From: an uncultured Desulfobacter sp.
GTDB taxonomy: Bacteria > Desulfobacterota > Desulfobacteria > Desulfobacterales > Desulfobacteraceae
DNA: 64,000 nt
Reading direction: 5' to 3'
Assembly (NCBI RefSeq): GCF_963677125.1
Contig: NZ_OY781882.1
Span: 1,062,501-1,126,500 of the forward strand
Shown here: piece after piece, positions 42,736 through 52,362 of the stretch
How the letters are laid out: every line of letters starts with the position of its first letter
Position numbering within the stretch: position 1 is the stretch's first letter
Made by a program: the position numbers and the translations under genes
Notes under the pieces: generated by a model
What the model saw: only the letters and a program-made list of their open reading frames with translations
What the model was told of the DNA's origin: nothing
Database searches by the model: none

Positions 42736-44613
42736 CTAAATTGTCTTTACGTCGGTATGCGGGCTCATGAGTTTAAAAATTTGTTCGACGTTTATTTTTA
42801 CACTGTCGTCCTTGAAGCCGGAATCTCTGAAAACAACGCGTAGAGGCTGATACTCGGCGAGTTTTTTACAAAAGTCTTCAGTAATTTTACCGTCTTTTTC
42901 AAAACAGGCAGCCAAGGCATTGCTATCGACAAATAAAACCTCGCGATCTTCAATAGTCTCTTTGGTAATCGGTAGCGTCAGGTCCACACCCCAGTCGAGC
43001 AGAACCTGGAAAAGCAGGTCTTCAGAGGTGCGGTCCTCTTTGATGTTGTCGGTTTGAAGAGTGAGCAGATTTTGTTCAACGGAATCCGGAGTGTAATAAA
43101 CATCGGCCATATTGGAGGAATCAATTTTGAGAACTCTAAAGCCTGTATCTAAGTCCGAGGCGGTTGTTGGATTCTCCTCTTTGATTTTTTTACCTGCCCG
43201 GCGGATTCGTTCTTTGCTAATTTCGGCAATGGTTTTGTAGCCTGCTTTAAACGCTTCAGATTTTTCATCACAGATTTCCGGGAGTTGGATCATGATGAAT
43301 TTTCGTTTTCCGGCGTCTTCGGAGTTAAGTTGGATTGTCGCATGAGCTGTAGTCGCTGAGCCTGCAAAAAAATCTAGAAATATGCCTTGTTTGTCATCAC
43401 ACAATTGAATTATTCGCTTGAGTAAAGTCATTGGTTTGGGGGTTTCAAAAAATTGCTTTCCATCAAACATCTTTTTAAGCTGAATACTAGCCTCTTTATT
43501 GCTGCCAAAAGCACTGTGTATCCACCATGTTTCAGGCGTTAAGCCATCCTGAACTTCCGACAAATATTTTTTCAGCATAGGTCGACCTTCACCATTCTTT
43601 CCAAAGGATATGCGACCATCTTTCAACCATTTTTTGTATGTGTCTTTGTTGCATCGCCAATATCTGCCAGGCGGCGGTTTAACAGCCAACCCATTAGGGG
43701 TAATAATTTCAAATTGCCCAGCAGCATAGAATTTCCCGGCTGATAAATTTTCAGCCTTCCATGGTCCTCGCGCATCGTTGTCAGGGTTTTTAAACTTAGC
43801 AATTTGCTCTTCTGTTCGTGGGAAGCGACCCAGTTTTAACTTAAGATAATTTTTTGAATATATTAGAACATGATCGTGGGTATTCGAGATGTGTCTTGCC
43901 GTCATATTGGCAACATAAGCTTTTTGCCAAACTGAGTTTGCAACAAAATTCTGCCCGCCGAATATTTCATCACATATTCTTTTTAGGTTTGCCTGCTCCC
44001 CATCATCAATGCTGATGAAGATAACTCCATCCTCCTTCAAGAGATTCCTCGCCAGTTTCAGGCGTGGGTACATCATGCTGAGCCAGGCCGAGTGGAACCT
44101 GCCATTAGAGTCGGGATTGGCTACAAGTCGATTCCTTTCTTCGTCTTCTTGATTTGAACGTCTTAGAAAGTCACCTGTGCTTTCAGCAAAATGATCATCA
44201 TAAACAAAATCATTGCCCGTATTGTAAGGCGGATCAATATAGATCATTTTGACCTTGCTGAGATAGTTTTCTTGCAAGAGCTTAAGGGCATCCAGATTAT
44301 CACCCTCGATGAAAATATTTCTCGTTGTGTCAAAATCCACACTTTCTTCCTGGCAGGGACGAAACGTCTTGGCAATGGGGGCATTGGCTGTTAACAAGGC
44401 TTCTCGTTTACCGGGCCAATTTAGATTATAACGCTCCTGTGGTCCCTCAACAATTGCAGTTGACAATTCTTGCCGTAACATATCAAAGTCAATGGCCTTT
44501 TTATGGTTGCCCTCTTCATCTGTTGATTCGGTTACACAGCCAGGAAACAGAGCTGCTAATTTTGCAATATTTTCTTCAACAAAATTGGGGCTATGCATTT
44601 TTAATTTTTCCAT
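42736..44613 (-). CDS. mod: type III DNA methyltransferase, Mod subunit
   Basis: A 625-aa beta-class adenine-N6 methyltransferase. Catalytic motif IV DPPY is at 127-130 (YIDPPYNTGNDF), a target-recognition region occupies about 200-390, and SAM motif I DFFAGSATTAH comes after it, the beta-class order. Mod recognises the site, methylates one strand, and guides Res. It starts 36 bp after the DUF4391 gene. An alternative Met at codon 6 is possible. Confidence 0.93.
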   Translation of the reverse strand: MEKLKMHSPNFVEENIAKLAALFPGCVTESTDEEGNHKKAIDFDMLRQELSTAIVEGPQERYNLNWPGKREALLTANAPIAKTFRPCQEESVDFDTTRNIFIEGDNLDALKLLQENYLSKVKMIYIDPPYNTGNDFVYDDHFAESTGDFLRRSNQEDEERNRLVANPDSNGRFHSAWLSMMYPRLKLARNLLKEDGVIFISIDDGEQANLKRICDEIFGGQNFVANSVWQKAYVANMTARHISNTHDHVLIYSKNYLKLKLGRFPRTEEQIAKFKNPDNDARGPWKAENLSAGKFYAAGQFEIITPNGLAVKPPPGRYWRCNKDTYKKWLKDGRISFGKNGEGRPMLKKYLSEVQDGLTPETWWIHSAFGSNKEASIQLKKMFDGKQFFETPKPMTLLKRIIQLCDDKQGIFLDFFAGSATTAHATIQLNSEDAGKRKFIMIQLPEICDEKSEAFKAGYKTIAEISKERIRRAGKKIKEENPTTASDLDTGFRVLKIDSSNMADVYYTPDSVEQNLLTLQTDNIKEDRTSEDLLFQVLLDWGVDLTLPITKETIEDREVLFVDSNALAACFEKDGKITEDFCKKLAEYQPLRVVFRDSGFKDDSVKINVEQIFKLMSPHTDVKTI

Positions 44614-44648
44614 GGTTCAGTTCCTGTATTCAAGCAATTGTTTTCTGT

Positions 44649-45311
44649 TCAGGCTTTTAATTTTTCAATGTTCTGTTTCAAGTCATTTAACGTTCGGTTC
44701 AGCTCCACGCGTCGGTTGAATTGTCTTTCTTTTTTTATCCGATTCTCCAATTTTTTTGCTTCCCGTTCCTTATCACGCAAACGATCAATCCTCCCTACCA
44801 AACTGTCTAAATCCTCTCCTTGCCTGAAAGGCAGAGGGCTCAGACTTAATAAAAGTGATTGGTAAAGTGACCCCATATCAAGAACCACCGGAAGTTCCGA
44901 TGCCGGGTCGTCACTGTTCATCCAGCCGGATTGCAAGTAACTGCTGAAAATCCATTTGCTTTTATCAGCTTCACTGGGCCTTTTGTAGCTGGCTGTATAC
45001 CTAATCTTTCCACTGTAAACTAATTCAAAAACGATGGGAGAAGGGATTGCTTTGTCTATGGTTTGAAGCACTTCCTGCGACAACTCACCGTTTTTTAAAC
45101 CGATAGTAAAAATTTGAATTTCCTGCACACCGCTGCCGGCCGGAAGGTTAATTGTGGCTGGAGAAAGTTTATATGCCCAGATGATTTTCTCAACCTCTTT
45201 AACAAAAAGCCCTTTGACCTTGCTGCTCGGCGCAGCATGCTCATAAATTTTGCTTTTGGCAAGCACTTTACCGAATGCAGCTGCTTTAGGGAATTTATAC
45301 AGACCACTCAA
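44649..45311 (-). CDS. DUF4391-family protein
   Basis: A 220-aa protein of the DUF4391 family: opener LYKFPKAAAFGKVLAKSKIY, then KEVEKIIWAYKLSPATINLP, followed by a C-terminal Arg/Glu-rich coiled coil (about 165-218). No enzymatic motif is recognised. The family is regularly found between SNF2-type helicases and Mod genes, so it probably bridges or regulates them. It overlaps the helicase gene by four bases. Confidence 0.8.
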   Translation of the reverse strand: MSGLYKFPKAAAFGKVLAKSKIYEHAAPSSKVKGLFVKEVEKIIWAYKLSPATINLPAGSGVQEIQIFTIGLKNGELSQEVLQTIDKAIPSPIVFELVYSGKIRYTASYKRPSEADKSKWIFSSYLQSGWMNSDDPASELPVVLDMGSLYQSLLLSLSPLPFRQGEDLDSLVGRIDRLRDKEREAKKLENRIKKERQFNRRVELNRTLNDLKQNIEKLKA

Positions 45312-48300
45312 GCGTTGGCCTCTTTCACAACCAAAAAAGAAATCAGTTCGAAATCATCCAGGCCATGAATCGTGTCTTCCAAAGCCGTTGTATTTGTTCC
45401 TGAAAACAAACTGTCGATATCCTTGTCTTCTTTGACCTCGATCATTGTTCGGATTGCCTGACCAAGAAGGTCGGAATGCTTCAGCATATTTCTTCCATCC
45501 CGGGTTTCAGCGTTGAATGCTGTACATAACGAATTGATTGGCAGATCTTGGCCCTTGCAACTGGTTCGCACCAGATCCAGAAGCGTTTTTACCTGGGTAT
45601 GATCAATGACTACCTGCCCGCCATCACTGATGAAAATAAGATAGTACGGGTGCAACCGGTTATGCTGGTTTATGTTGACGCCTGAATTTCTATTTCTGAG
45701 AGTGAAGATTACACCAGGTTTTAACCCAATGCTTTCATTGGCTGCCACAACCGCATGTAATCCATTTGGCAGATGCCCTAAATCTCCGTTGTTTTTGATA
45801 TGGTTCAACAGATCCATACGGAAGTCATTGAGACCAAGGTCGGTTATGTTTACGCCGGTTTTCAGTTCCTCAAGTTCAATCACTTCGTCTTGAAGGCGCC
45901 TGAGCTGTTCTTGTCGATAACTTACATCATTGGACTGTGCTGACAGCACATTATCATCCCCGGTGGCGGTGACATCTGCAATGATCATCCGATTTTCCAC
46001 ACGTTCTTTCAGGTTGATGTATTCATCAAGGGAAATGTCCGGCCAGTAATTCACCAATTGTATTGATTCATTGGGTGATCCTATTCTATCCACACGTCCA
46101 AAACGCTGGATGATGCGTACCGGATTCCAGTGAATATCGTAGTTGATCAGGTAATCGCAGTCCTGCAAATTTTGACCTTCCGAAATACAGTCCGTACCAA
46201 CTAAGATGTCGATTTCACCAGGCTCTTCAGGAAGAATCAATGCCTTTTCTTTTGAGATCGGTGAAAAAAGAGTGAGAATGGACTGGAAGTCATACCCTCT
46301 TTTTTTATTAAATTGGGCCAAAGTGGTTTTGGGTGCATCTTTTCCCGTTACTCTGCCTGTATGTAACCCGAATTTTAAAAAATCACCTGAAAGATTGTCA
46401 TAGAGGTAATTGGCGGTATCGGCATACGCCGTAAAGATGATAATTTTTTTATTTCCAGGATTTAGCGGATGTTTGATTTTGTTTTCAATGTGCGATTTGA
46501 GGTGCTGGAGTTTGGAATCATCTTTTGGTTTAACTTTTTGCATCTCATCAAGCAATTCAGAAATGATGGAAAGGTCTACGCTTAAATCATGTTCCCAGGA
46601 TTGTAGGTCCATATCCCCAAGATTCACCTGAACCTTACCCCCGATCATGAAGTCACCAATGCCGGTCAAATCATCATCTTCTATTTCAAGGTCTCTCAAC
46701 GTATCCGTCAGATCGTGAAATGAGAAATCCCCCCCTGATTGATTAAACTTCTCAATTTTATGCAGCATCTGTTTATGATTTTTTTCCAGGGAGCCAAGGG
46801 TCAGCCGGAATGATTCAACCGAGCTTTCGAGGCGCTTTAATAGATTGGTTGTCATCAAAGATTGCAAACTTTTTTCCCGGTCGGCCTGCCTCAGCTTTCC
46901 TTTGCCGCCTTCAACTGAGGTATCATAAAGATCCTCGTATTTTTTTAGGCGACTTGGCAGAATGTAAGAGACAGGGGCATAGACAGATAATTTTAATAAT
47001 GATAATTGGGCATAAATTTCGTTAAAGTTAATGACATCCCGGCGATCTGTTAATGGGCAGCGAAATGATAACGGGTTGCGTCTTATGGGAAATTTTCCGA
47101 TATCCGTAGTATCATAAAAAGTTTCAATATGCTTTCTTGAGCGGGCAATAGTAACGCTGTCAAGCAATTCAAAAAAATCAAAATCCAGGGCATCTAATAT
47201 TGCCCTGGCTGTTCGTTCTTCTGCCGGTAGTTTTGACCAGGCGTTGAATACGGTCTGTGCGTGGCGGAAAATTTCTTCAACGGATTTTCCGGTTCGCAGT
47301 TTATTGCTCAGTTTTTCGGATTCTCCTTCATAAGCCAAAGCCAATTGGTTTCTCAGATCACTAAATCTGTTGTTAACCGGCGTGGCCGAAAGCATTAGAA
47401 CCTTTGTTTTCACACCATCACGAACAATTGAGTTCATCAACTTGTCATATCGTGTTTCTTTATCCTTATATGTATTCACGTTTCTAAAGTTGTGAGATTC
47501 GTCGATGACAACAAGGTCATAGTTGCCCCAATTGATTTTATTCAGCGGTGTTCCAAATGACTCACCACTGGTACGCTGTAAATCAGTATGGCAAAGCACA
47601 TCGTAATTGAACCGATCTTTGACCAAAATATTTGTTTTGAGATTCCGATTGTAATTCAGCCAGTTATCGGCAAGTTTTTTTGGGCATAAAACCAAAACAG
47701 ATCTATTACGCAGTTCATAGTATTTAATTACGGCAAGTGCGGTGAAGGTCTTTCCAAGGCCGACGCTGTCCGCGAGAATACAACCGTTAAAGCTTTCAAG
47801 TTTATTTATGATACCTGTGGCTGCATCCCGCTGAAAATTAAACAACTTATTCCAAACGATGCTATCTTTATATCCGGTTAAATCATTTGGCAGAACATCC
47901 TCATTCAGATCCTCAAGGAATTCATTGAAAATGTTGTACAATATTAAGAAATAGATTTTTTCTGGGGAATTCTCTCGATAAACAGATTCAATGTGCTCAC
48001 AAATCGCATCTGTCACATCCTTTAGTTTGGAGGTATCGTTCCAGATTTGATTAAAAAGATTCAGCCATGTTTGGGTTGAAGGTACATCGTCAAACTTGTT
48101 TATGAAATTTGAGATCGCGTCACCTTGCTGGAAACCTAAGTCAACGGCGGTGAAGCCCTGCAGAGGCATGTATGCAGATGCAGATTCCACTTTATCTACG
48201 CACGCAAATTGTTGCATCGGCGCTTTTGTTGAATTTGAATAAAACCGCGCTTTACGTCTGATCCAGTCAGCGCATTCCTTCGCAATTGCCCTTTGAGTTA

Positions 48301-48595
48301 GTTTATTCTTCAGGTGTATCTCAAACTCACTGCCATAAAGACTACGCTCCCTTTGTTGTTTGGGAATAAAAAATTCACGTCGTTCTTTTGAGACCTTGTC
48401 CGTCACTTCATTGGGAACAAATGCGGGGGCCGTGAAGATAAACTCAAGGGAATCAATTTTTTCAAGTTCTTTTTTCAAAGCTTCGAAGGCATAGATTGAA
48501 AAACATGAAGCTGCTATTTTTAATTTTGCACCCGGTTTGAGTTCATTTTTGAGGTCATCACCCCACAGCGTATTTATATTATCTAATATTTGCAT
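45308..48595 (-). CDS. SNF2-type helicase of the type III cluster
   Basis: A 1095-aa protein. The N-terminal ~160 residues have a phospholipase-D-like fold pattern (LKIAASCFSIYAFEALKKEL) but I see no HxK motif, so it may be inactive. The SNF2-like motor shows Walker A DSVGLGKTFTALA (about 276-288), DExH box VVIDESHNF, motif III LMLSATPVNN and motif VI RIIQRFGRVDRIGS. It leads the leftward cluster helicase-DUF4391-mod-AlbA-res and is probably a DNA translocase assisting modification or defence. Confidence 0.85.
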   Translation of the reverse strand: MQILDNINTLWGDDLKNELKPGAKLKIAASCFSIYAFEALKKELEKIDSLEFIFTAPAFVPNEVTDKVSKERREFFIPKQQRERSLYGSEFEIHLKNKLTQRAIAKECADWIRRKARFYSNSTKAPMQQFACVDKVESASAYMPLQGFTAVDLGFQQGDAISNFINKFDDVPSTQTWLNLFNQIWNDTSKLKDVTDAICEHIESVYRENSPEKIYFLILYNIFNEFLEDLNEDVLPNDLTGYKDSIVWNKLFNFQRDAATGIINKLESFNGCILADSVGLGKTFTALAVIKYYELRNRSVLVLCPKKLADNWLNYNRNLKTNILVKDRFNYDVLCHTDLQRTSGESFGTPLNKINWGNYDLVVIDESHNFRNVNTYKDKETRYDKLMNSIVRDGVKTKVLMLSATPVNNRFSDLRNQLALAYEGESEKLSNKLRTGKSVEEIFRHAQTVFNAWSKLPAEERTARAILDALDFDFFELLDSVTIARSRKHIETFYDTTDIGKFPIRRNPLSFRCPLTDRRDVINFNEIYAQLSLLKLSVYAPVSYILPSRLKKYEDLYDTSVEGGKGKLRQADREKSLQSLMTTNLLKRLESSVESFRLTLGSLEKNHKQMLHKIEKFNQSGGDFSFHDLTDTLRDLEIEDDDLTGIGDFMIGGKVQVNLGDMDLQSWEHDLSVDLSIISELLDEMQKVKPKDDSKLQHLKSHIENKIKHPLNPGNKKIIIFTAYADTANYLYDNLSGDFLKFGLHTGRVTGKDAPKTTLAQFNKKRGYDFQSILTLFSPISKEKALILPEEPGEIDILVGTDCISEGQNLQDCDYLINYDIHWNPVRIIQRFGRVDRIGSPNESIQLVNYWPDISLDEYINLKERVENRMIIADVTATGDDNVLSAQSNDVSYRQEQLRRLQDEVIELEELKTGVNITDLGLNDFRMDLLNHIKNNGDLGHLPNGLHAVVAANESIGLKPGVIFTLRNRNSGVNINQHNRLHPYYLIFISDGGQVVIDHTQVKTLLDLVRTSCKGQDLPINSLCTAFNAETRDGRNMLKHSDLLGQAIRTMIEVKEDKDIDSLFSGTNTTALEDTIHGLDDFELISFLVVKEANA

Positions 48596-49080
48596 ACAGA
48601 ACTATGCCCTTCAAATCTCACCTTTTTGCAACAAAATTAATTGTATAATTTTTCATTTTCAAAAGATATCATCCCTAAGCCTGTATATCAGGCAAAAGAT
48701 AGACATTCAATAAAACAAGCACTGGGTATTTCAATATACCATGGTCAGCCCGTCATTATAGATTCAGTATCATTCAATTGGCTATGGGGATGTTATCTAT
48801 AATTCTAATGATTTTTAAGACGATGATTCTTTTTGTTGGACTTTGGGCGCTGACATGCAAAATCCGACGAATCAAGACAAACTCAGTTTTTCAGATGGAA
48901 AAACACCCCGGATTATCCCTATGCCTCCGGGGGATTATATCTTTACAGAATTTTTTTGTGTTGCTACTCATTATATTTGAGACCATGCTCTTTTGAAAGA
49001 TTAAGAATCTTTTTACCTGAAAACCACCGAAAAAAGGTAACGATTGGTCTGAAGAACTGAAAACTAAATAGGGTGACCAT
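48596..49080. other. gap between type III cluster and small-gene patch
   Basis: A 485-bp stretch without a convincing gene. A 41-codon frame at 48855-48980 has protein-like composition but neither ribosome site nor family. A 7-bp inverted repeat (CCCCGGA/TCCGGGG) lies inside it near 48905-48930. This probably includes the promoter of the leftward helicase gene and remains of a decayed gene. Confidence 0.4.
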
Positions 49081-49341
49081 ATGAGTTCTGCGTCAATTAG
49101 ATATTTTATTATCACAGATGAATCCGAAATTCTCCGAGTCTCAATCAATAAGTTCAAACGGTTATTAGAAGCAACAAGTGATGAGAAAATAGAAAGGTTT
49201 GCCGGAAAACGTGTGCGCGCTGCAGAAATTTGTGTAAAGCTTGAGAATCGAAAACCAATTGAGGTTTTACGTGCTATTTATTATTATTTACACTTCAATG
49301 AAAAAGGTATCCTTGATGAAGAGTATTTAATAAAAAGTTGA
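49081..49341 (+). CDS. unknown small protein
   Basis: An 86-aa protein I do not recognise. It starts SSASIRYFIITDESEIL, is basic in the middle (NKFKRLLEATSDEKIERFAGKRVRAAEICVKLENRK) and helical at the end. The ATG follows GGGTGA closely. The composition is that of a real protein. It stands alone between the type III cluster and the transposase gene. Confidence 0.5.
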   Translation: MSSASIRYFIITDESEILRVSINKFKRLLEATSDEKIERFAGKRVRAAEICVKLENRKPIEVLRAIYYYLHFNEKGILDEEYLIKS

Positions 49342-49493
49342 GAGCTTTGAATAATCCAAACCCACAACCCATCAAAAAATACAAAAACGAAAATTTTGCC
49401 TTGTAGTAATAGATATCTATTTGAAAATATTTATTAAATATCATAAATGTGCTATATTTTTCTTAAAACTCAATCCTAAACAGGAAGGCCATT

Positions 49494-50582
49494 GTGAACT
49501 TTAAGAAAAAAGATAAGCAATTAACGTTTGCAGACATGGAAGCGGTTGTGAATAATACTTTTACTAACAATCGATTGAAACGGTTGCAGGAAATAGACGA
49601 TGTTATAGATTGGGAACCAATCGAAACAGTCTTTAATTCAACCTACGATGTCGGCAAAAATAAAGTTGGCCCACCAGCTTATCCGCCTTTAATGTTGTTT
49701 AAATGTCTTTTATTACAGAAATGGTTCCGCATAGATTCTGACCCCGAACTTGAAAGTCAAATTAATGACAGCAACGCCTTCCGCAAATTTCTGGGGCTGT
49801 CTTTGGATACGCCTTCGCCTGACCATTCCACCTTTTCACGTTTTAGAGGCCGGTTGAGCAAGGGGCTGTTCGAAGCAATAACACAAACGATCTTGAACCA
49901 ATTTTCAGAAGAAGGGATCATAATAAATGAGGGCATTGCAATAGACGCCCGAATCGTCAGGTCTGCCAGTAAACCCTTGAGCAACAAACGTTTGGAGGCC
50001 ATCAAAAATGAACGTTCAGTTCCAGAGGGGCAATTTGATAAAACAGGAAAGCCTCGAAAGTTTTCAAGAGATATTGAGTCCAACTGGACAATAAAAAATG
50101 ATAAAGCCTACTTTGGCTTAAAAGAGCATGCGTCCATAGATATCAATCATGGTTTTATCCTGGCAACGGCTTTAAGTCCGGCTTCCGTACACGACACTAA
50201 CTATTTTCAATATTGTACGCTGTATAGTCGTTACACCAAGCATGATTTAAAGATGGTATATGCAGATAAAGGGTATCATGGAGAGTTAAATAGAAGCTTT
50301 TTGAGCCTGAACGGGTTTGGTGACGGTATTATGCGTAAAAATACTACGGGCGCAAGACTGACGGAATTTGAGACGGATCGAAATAAAAACATCTCTAAAA
50401 TACGCTATATTGTAGAACAATATTTTGGTATAAGCCACCTCCATGACAGAGGCAAACGAGCCCGATTTACCACCATTACCAAAAATAATATTGACATTTG
50501 GATTAGACAAGTCGCGTACAATATCCGAAAGGGAATCAAGATACTTCGTAAAGCACACCAGGAAGTAATTTTTGCGGGGTAA
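49494..50582 (+). CDS. IS5-type transposase
   Basis: A 362-aa transposase of the IS5/IS1182-like DDE group. The N-terminal DUF772-type domain shows PPAYPPLMLFKCLLLQKWF and SPDHSTFSRFRGRL. Catalytic residues appear as D in IAIDARIV, D in VYADKGYHG and E in RYIVEQYFG. The gene is full length. I could not find matching terminal inverted repeats, so I list only the gene and not element borders; an AGGAAGG-like ribosome site precedes the start. It may be a fixed remnant within the island. Confidence 0.85.
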   Translation: MNFKKKDKQLTFADMEAVVNNTFTNNRLKRLQEIDDVIDWEPIETVFNSTYDVGKNKVGPPAYPPLMLFKCLLLQKWFRIDSDPELESQINDSNAFRKFLGLSLDTPSPDHSTFSRFRGRLSKGLFEAITQTILNQFSEEGIIINEGIAIDARIVRSASKPLSNKRLEAIKNERSVPEGQFDKTGKPRKFSRDIESNWTIKNDKAYFGLKEHASIDINHGFILATALSPASVHDTNYFQYCTLYSRYTKHDLKMVYADKGYHGELNRSFLSLNGFGDGIMRKNTTGARLTEFETDRNKNISKIRYIVEQYFGISHLHDRGKRARFTTITKNNIDIWIRQVAYNIRKGIKILRKAHQEVIFAG

Positions 50583-50592
50583 AAGTGTCTGT

Positions 50593-50613
50593 TTGATGAA
50601 ATAACCATCAAAT
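50593..50613. terminator. hairpin after the transposase gene
   Basis: TTTGATG (50593-50599) and CATCAAA (50607-50613) form a 7-bp stem just after the transposase stop. Without a following T-tract it is a weak terminator candidate, or part of the element end. Confidence 0.3.
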
Positions 50614-50656
50614 ATAAATTTCTACCCAAATCCAACCTTTAAAATACAGCATAAAT

Positions 50657-50953
50657 TTGAAGAATAGTAAAGATATGGGATTTGAAAATCAAATTTCATC
50701 AGGGGATAGGCTTTTTTTGTCAAATTTTTCAAAAATAGAGGCTTATTCAAAGCTCTTAAGTTGCGATATTGTATTCGCTGCAAGTGAGCTTTCCAGCATA
50801 TTCTTAGAAAAAGAACCGGGAAATGTAATAAATGCACAGCAGGAGTTTGCAAAAAGGCAACGAGATCATGCTGTTTGGTGGAAACCTGATATGCAACTTG
50901 AACGTAATATCTTAGATGCCTCTATCGATGAGTTTAAGTGTAAAAGGTTATAA
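50657..50953 (+). CDS. unknown small protein, possibly a fragment
   Basis: A 98-aa frame starting at TTG 50657, or at ATG 50675. No family is recognised. The composition is protein-like and the C-terminal half, VINAQQEFAKRQRDHAVWWKP, looks helical. It follows the transposase gene directly and could be the tail of an interrupted gene. Confidence 0.35.
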   Translation: MKNSKDMGFENQISSGDRLFLSNFSKIEAYSKLLSCDIVFAASELSSIFLEKEPGNVINAQQEFAKRQRDHAVWWKPDMQLERNILDASIDEFKCKRL

Positions 50954-50974
50954 TTCTATAGGGTAAAAAGTATA

Positions 50975-51172
50975 ATGACTGGCGGACAAAATAGAACGCA
51001 AATCAAAACCGGACAAAACGTATCCATTGTATTAAAAAAAGACCAAAGAACAGGTGTCCTCACCCAAGGCGTCGTAAAAAATATTTTAACAAAATCGTCT
51101 TTTCATCCCCATGGCATAAAAGTCCGATTGGAAAATGGCCTTGTTGGCAGAGTTAAGGTCATTCATGGTTAA
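50975..51172 (+). CDS. ywbE: YwbE-family protein
   Basis: A 65-aa protein clearly of the YwbE (DUF2196) family: NRTQIKTGQNVSIVLKKDQ, RTGVLTQGVVKNILTKSS, HPHGIKVRLENGLVGRV. The fold is a small KOW/SH3-like barrel and may bind RNA, but the function is not established. It is a common stand-alone bacterial gene, here among unknowns. Confidence 0.88.
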   Translation: MTGGQNRTQIKTGQNVSIVLKKDQRTGVLTQGVVKNILTKSSFHPHGIKVRLENGLVGRVKVIHG

Positions 51173-51187
51173 AAATTTAGATTCATA

Positions 51188-51634
51188 ATGTATTTTAACG
51201 TCACATATTCAGCCATTTATAACTGGAAAGGTTCAGGGACCGAACGGGAACAGAACGATCCAAGCCTTATGGATTCATTTTGTCATTTGATCATTGCTCA
51301 AGAAGCAACTACTGAGGCCACCTGGATAATCCTAATTGATCAAGGCGAAGATACCGGTGTGCCGACAACAAACTGTATTCAGTTCATTCTCCCAAGAATT
51401 TGTGAAAGATTTAAATTGAAGATAGCCAATCTACGTGTTTTTGAAGTCTGGCCGTACCATCAAGGAGACCCCAGGCTGAAACATACAGAAGTTGTGATAT
51501 CGGATATAAGTTTTGACGATGACAATGAGCGAGTGCTTCGAAATTCCTGGAGGCCAACCGATGATCAGGATGCCGAGATCCTGGATCAAATAATTGAGAC
51601 GGTTGGTGATAAAGTCATCCGTGAGGAAGTTTAA
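51188..51634 (+). CDS. unknown protein
   Basis: A 148-aa protein I do not recognise. It starts YFNVTYSAIYNWKGSGTER, has a hydrophobic strand TWIILIDQGEDTGVPTTN and ends in an acidic tail. The spacing of 15 bp after ywbE on the same strand suggests co-transcription. No catalytic motif is evident. Confidence 0.55.
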   Translation: MYFNVTYSAIYNWKGSGTEREQNDPSLMDSFCHLIIAQEATTEATWIILIDQGEDTGVPTTNCIQFILPRICERFKLKIANLRVFEVWPYHQGDPRLKHTEVVISDISFDDDNERVLRNSWRPTDDQDAEILDQIIETVGDKVIREEV

Positions 51635-51795
51635 TGAATTTCTTCAGCGGCCAGGGCCGGGGTTGCAAAAGAAGAGAGTCCATTCATTTGTCAGAATCAA
51701 TTATCAATAAGAATAAATGAGACAAAATTAATGCCTATTGAGCCGGATCTTGTAACCATCGGCAGGGCAAAAAACATTTTTGATATTGGTGCAAA

Positions 51796-52275
51796 ATGGC
51801 ACATGCTACAGGGACAATGAAAAGTGCAACCGGAATAGGTAAACCAGGGGAGCCCGCAAATACCAGCCCCCACCTTGGTGATCTTATTTTACAAAAATAT
51901 GAAAGAATACTTCACACAGGGTTTGAGGATCTCAAACGGTTTGAATTAATTGACCGGTTGGAAAAACCTGTCCTGGACTTTATTTTTTGGGGTAACAAGA
52001 AAAAGATCCTTGAGGTATATGAATTTCTTTCAGGGTATCCATATGCGTTTACTGTAAGAACCAAGAAAGGCTTTGATTTGTGGAGCCTACCAGAAAGGGG
52101 CGTGCGTAATGCTTATGTGTTCATTTCAAGATTTCCCAGGATAATTCAATTCATACAAAAATATGAACATGAGATCCCGGAAGATTTATGGGGCGTTATA
52201 TTCGGATATCCGCTATCTGAAGTTCATCAGTTCACATACGATTGGGATACATTTAGAAAGATTATAGAAAAATAA
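51796..52275 (+). CDS. unknown protein, upstream of attC-like site
   Basis: A 159-aa protein without a family I recognise. It has an N-terminal polar segment and a helical, Phe/Tyr-rich core (LDFIFWGNKKKILEVYEFLS, GVIFGYPLSEVHQFTYDWDTF). Its stop codon is 2 bp before an integron attC-like site (52278-52338), the position cassette genes take. No matching R' half is visible upstream, so it may be the remnant of a cassette array end. Confidence 0.55.
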   Translation: MAHATGTMKSATGIGKPGEPANTSPHLGDLILQKYERILHTGFEDLKRFELIDRLEKPVLDFIFWGNKKKILEVYEFLSGYPYAFTVRTKKGFDLWSLPERGVRNAYVFISRFPRIIQFIQKYEHEIPEDLWGVIFGYPLSEVHQFTYDWDTFRKIIEK

Positions 52276-52277
52276 TC

Positions 52278-52338
52278 CGCTAACGCTGCTAATTCAGCCG
52301 ACGCAAAAAAACCGCCCGGTTGATTAGCAGGGTTATAC
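52278..52338 (+). repeat. integron attC-like recombination site
   Basis: The 61-bp site has R'' CGCTAAC (52278-52284), L'' CTGCTAATTCAGCC (52286-52299), an 18-nt centre starting GACGC, L' GGTTGATTAGCAG (52318-52330) and R' GTTATAC (52332-52338). The L arms pair at 12 of 13 positions with one unpaired T, the extrahelical base that gives attC its strand bias. R'' and R' share the TAAC/GTTA core and differ outside it, as expected after recombination between different cassettes. No IntI gene is in the window. Confidence 0.65.
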
Positions 52339-52362
52339 ATTTACAAGCAAAGTGGAAAAACA

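Noticed and set aside
48855..48980. 41-codon frame with protein-like composition
   Set aside because: No Shine-Dalgarno, too short to judge and no homologue I recognise; mentioned only in the gap entry.
48778..48996. Hydrophobic 72-aa + strand frame
   Set aside because: Composition is explained by T-rich DNA and it has no ribosome site.
49342..50656. Full insertion sequence with terminal repeats around the transposase
   Set aside because: I could not match inverted ends or a target duplication on the two sides, so only the gene is listed.
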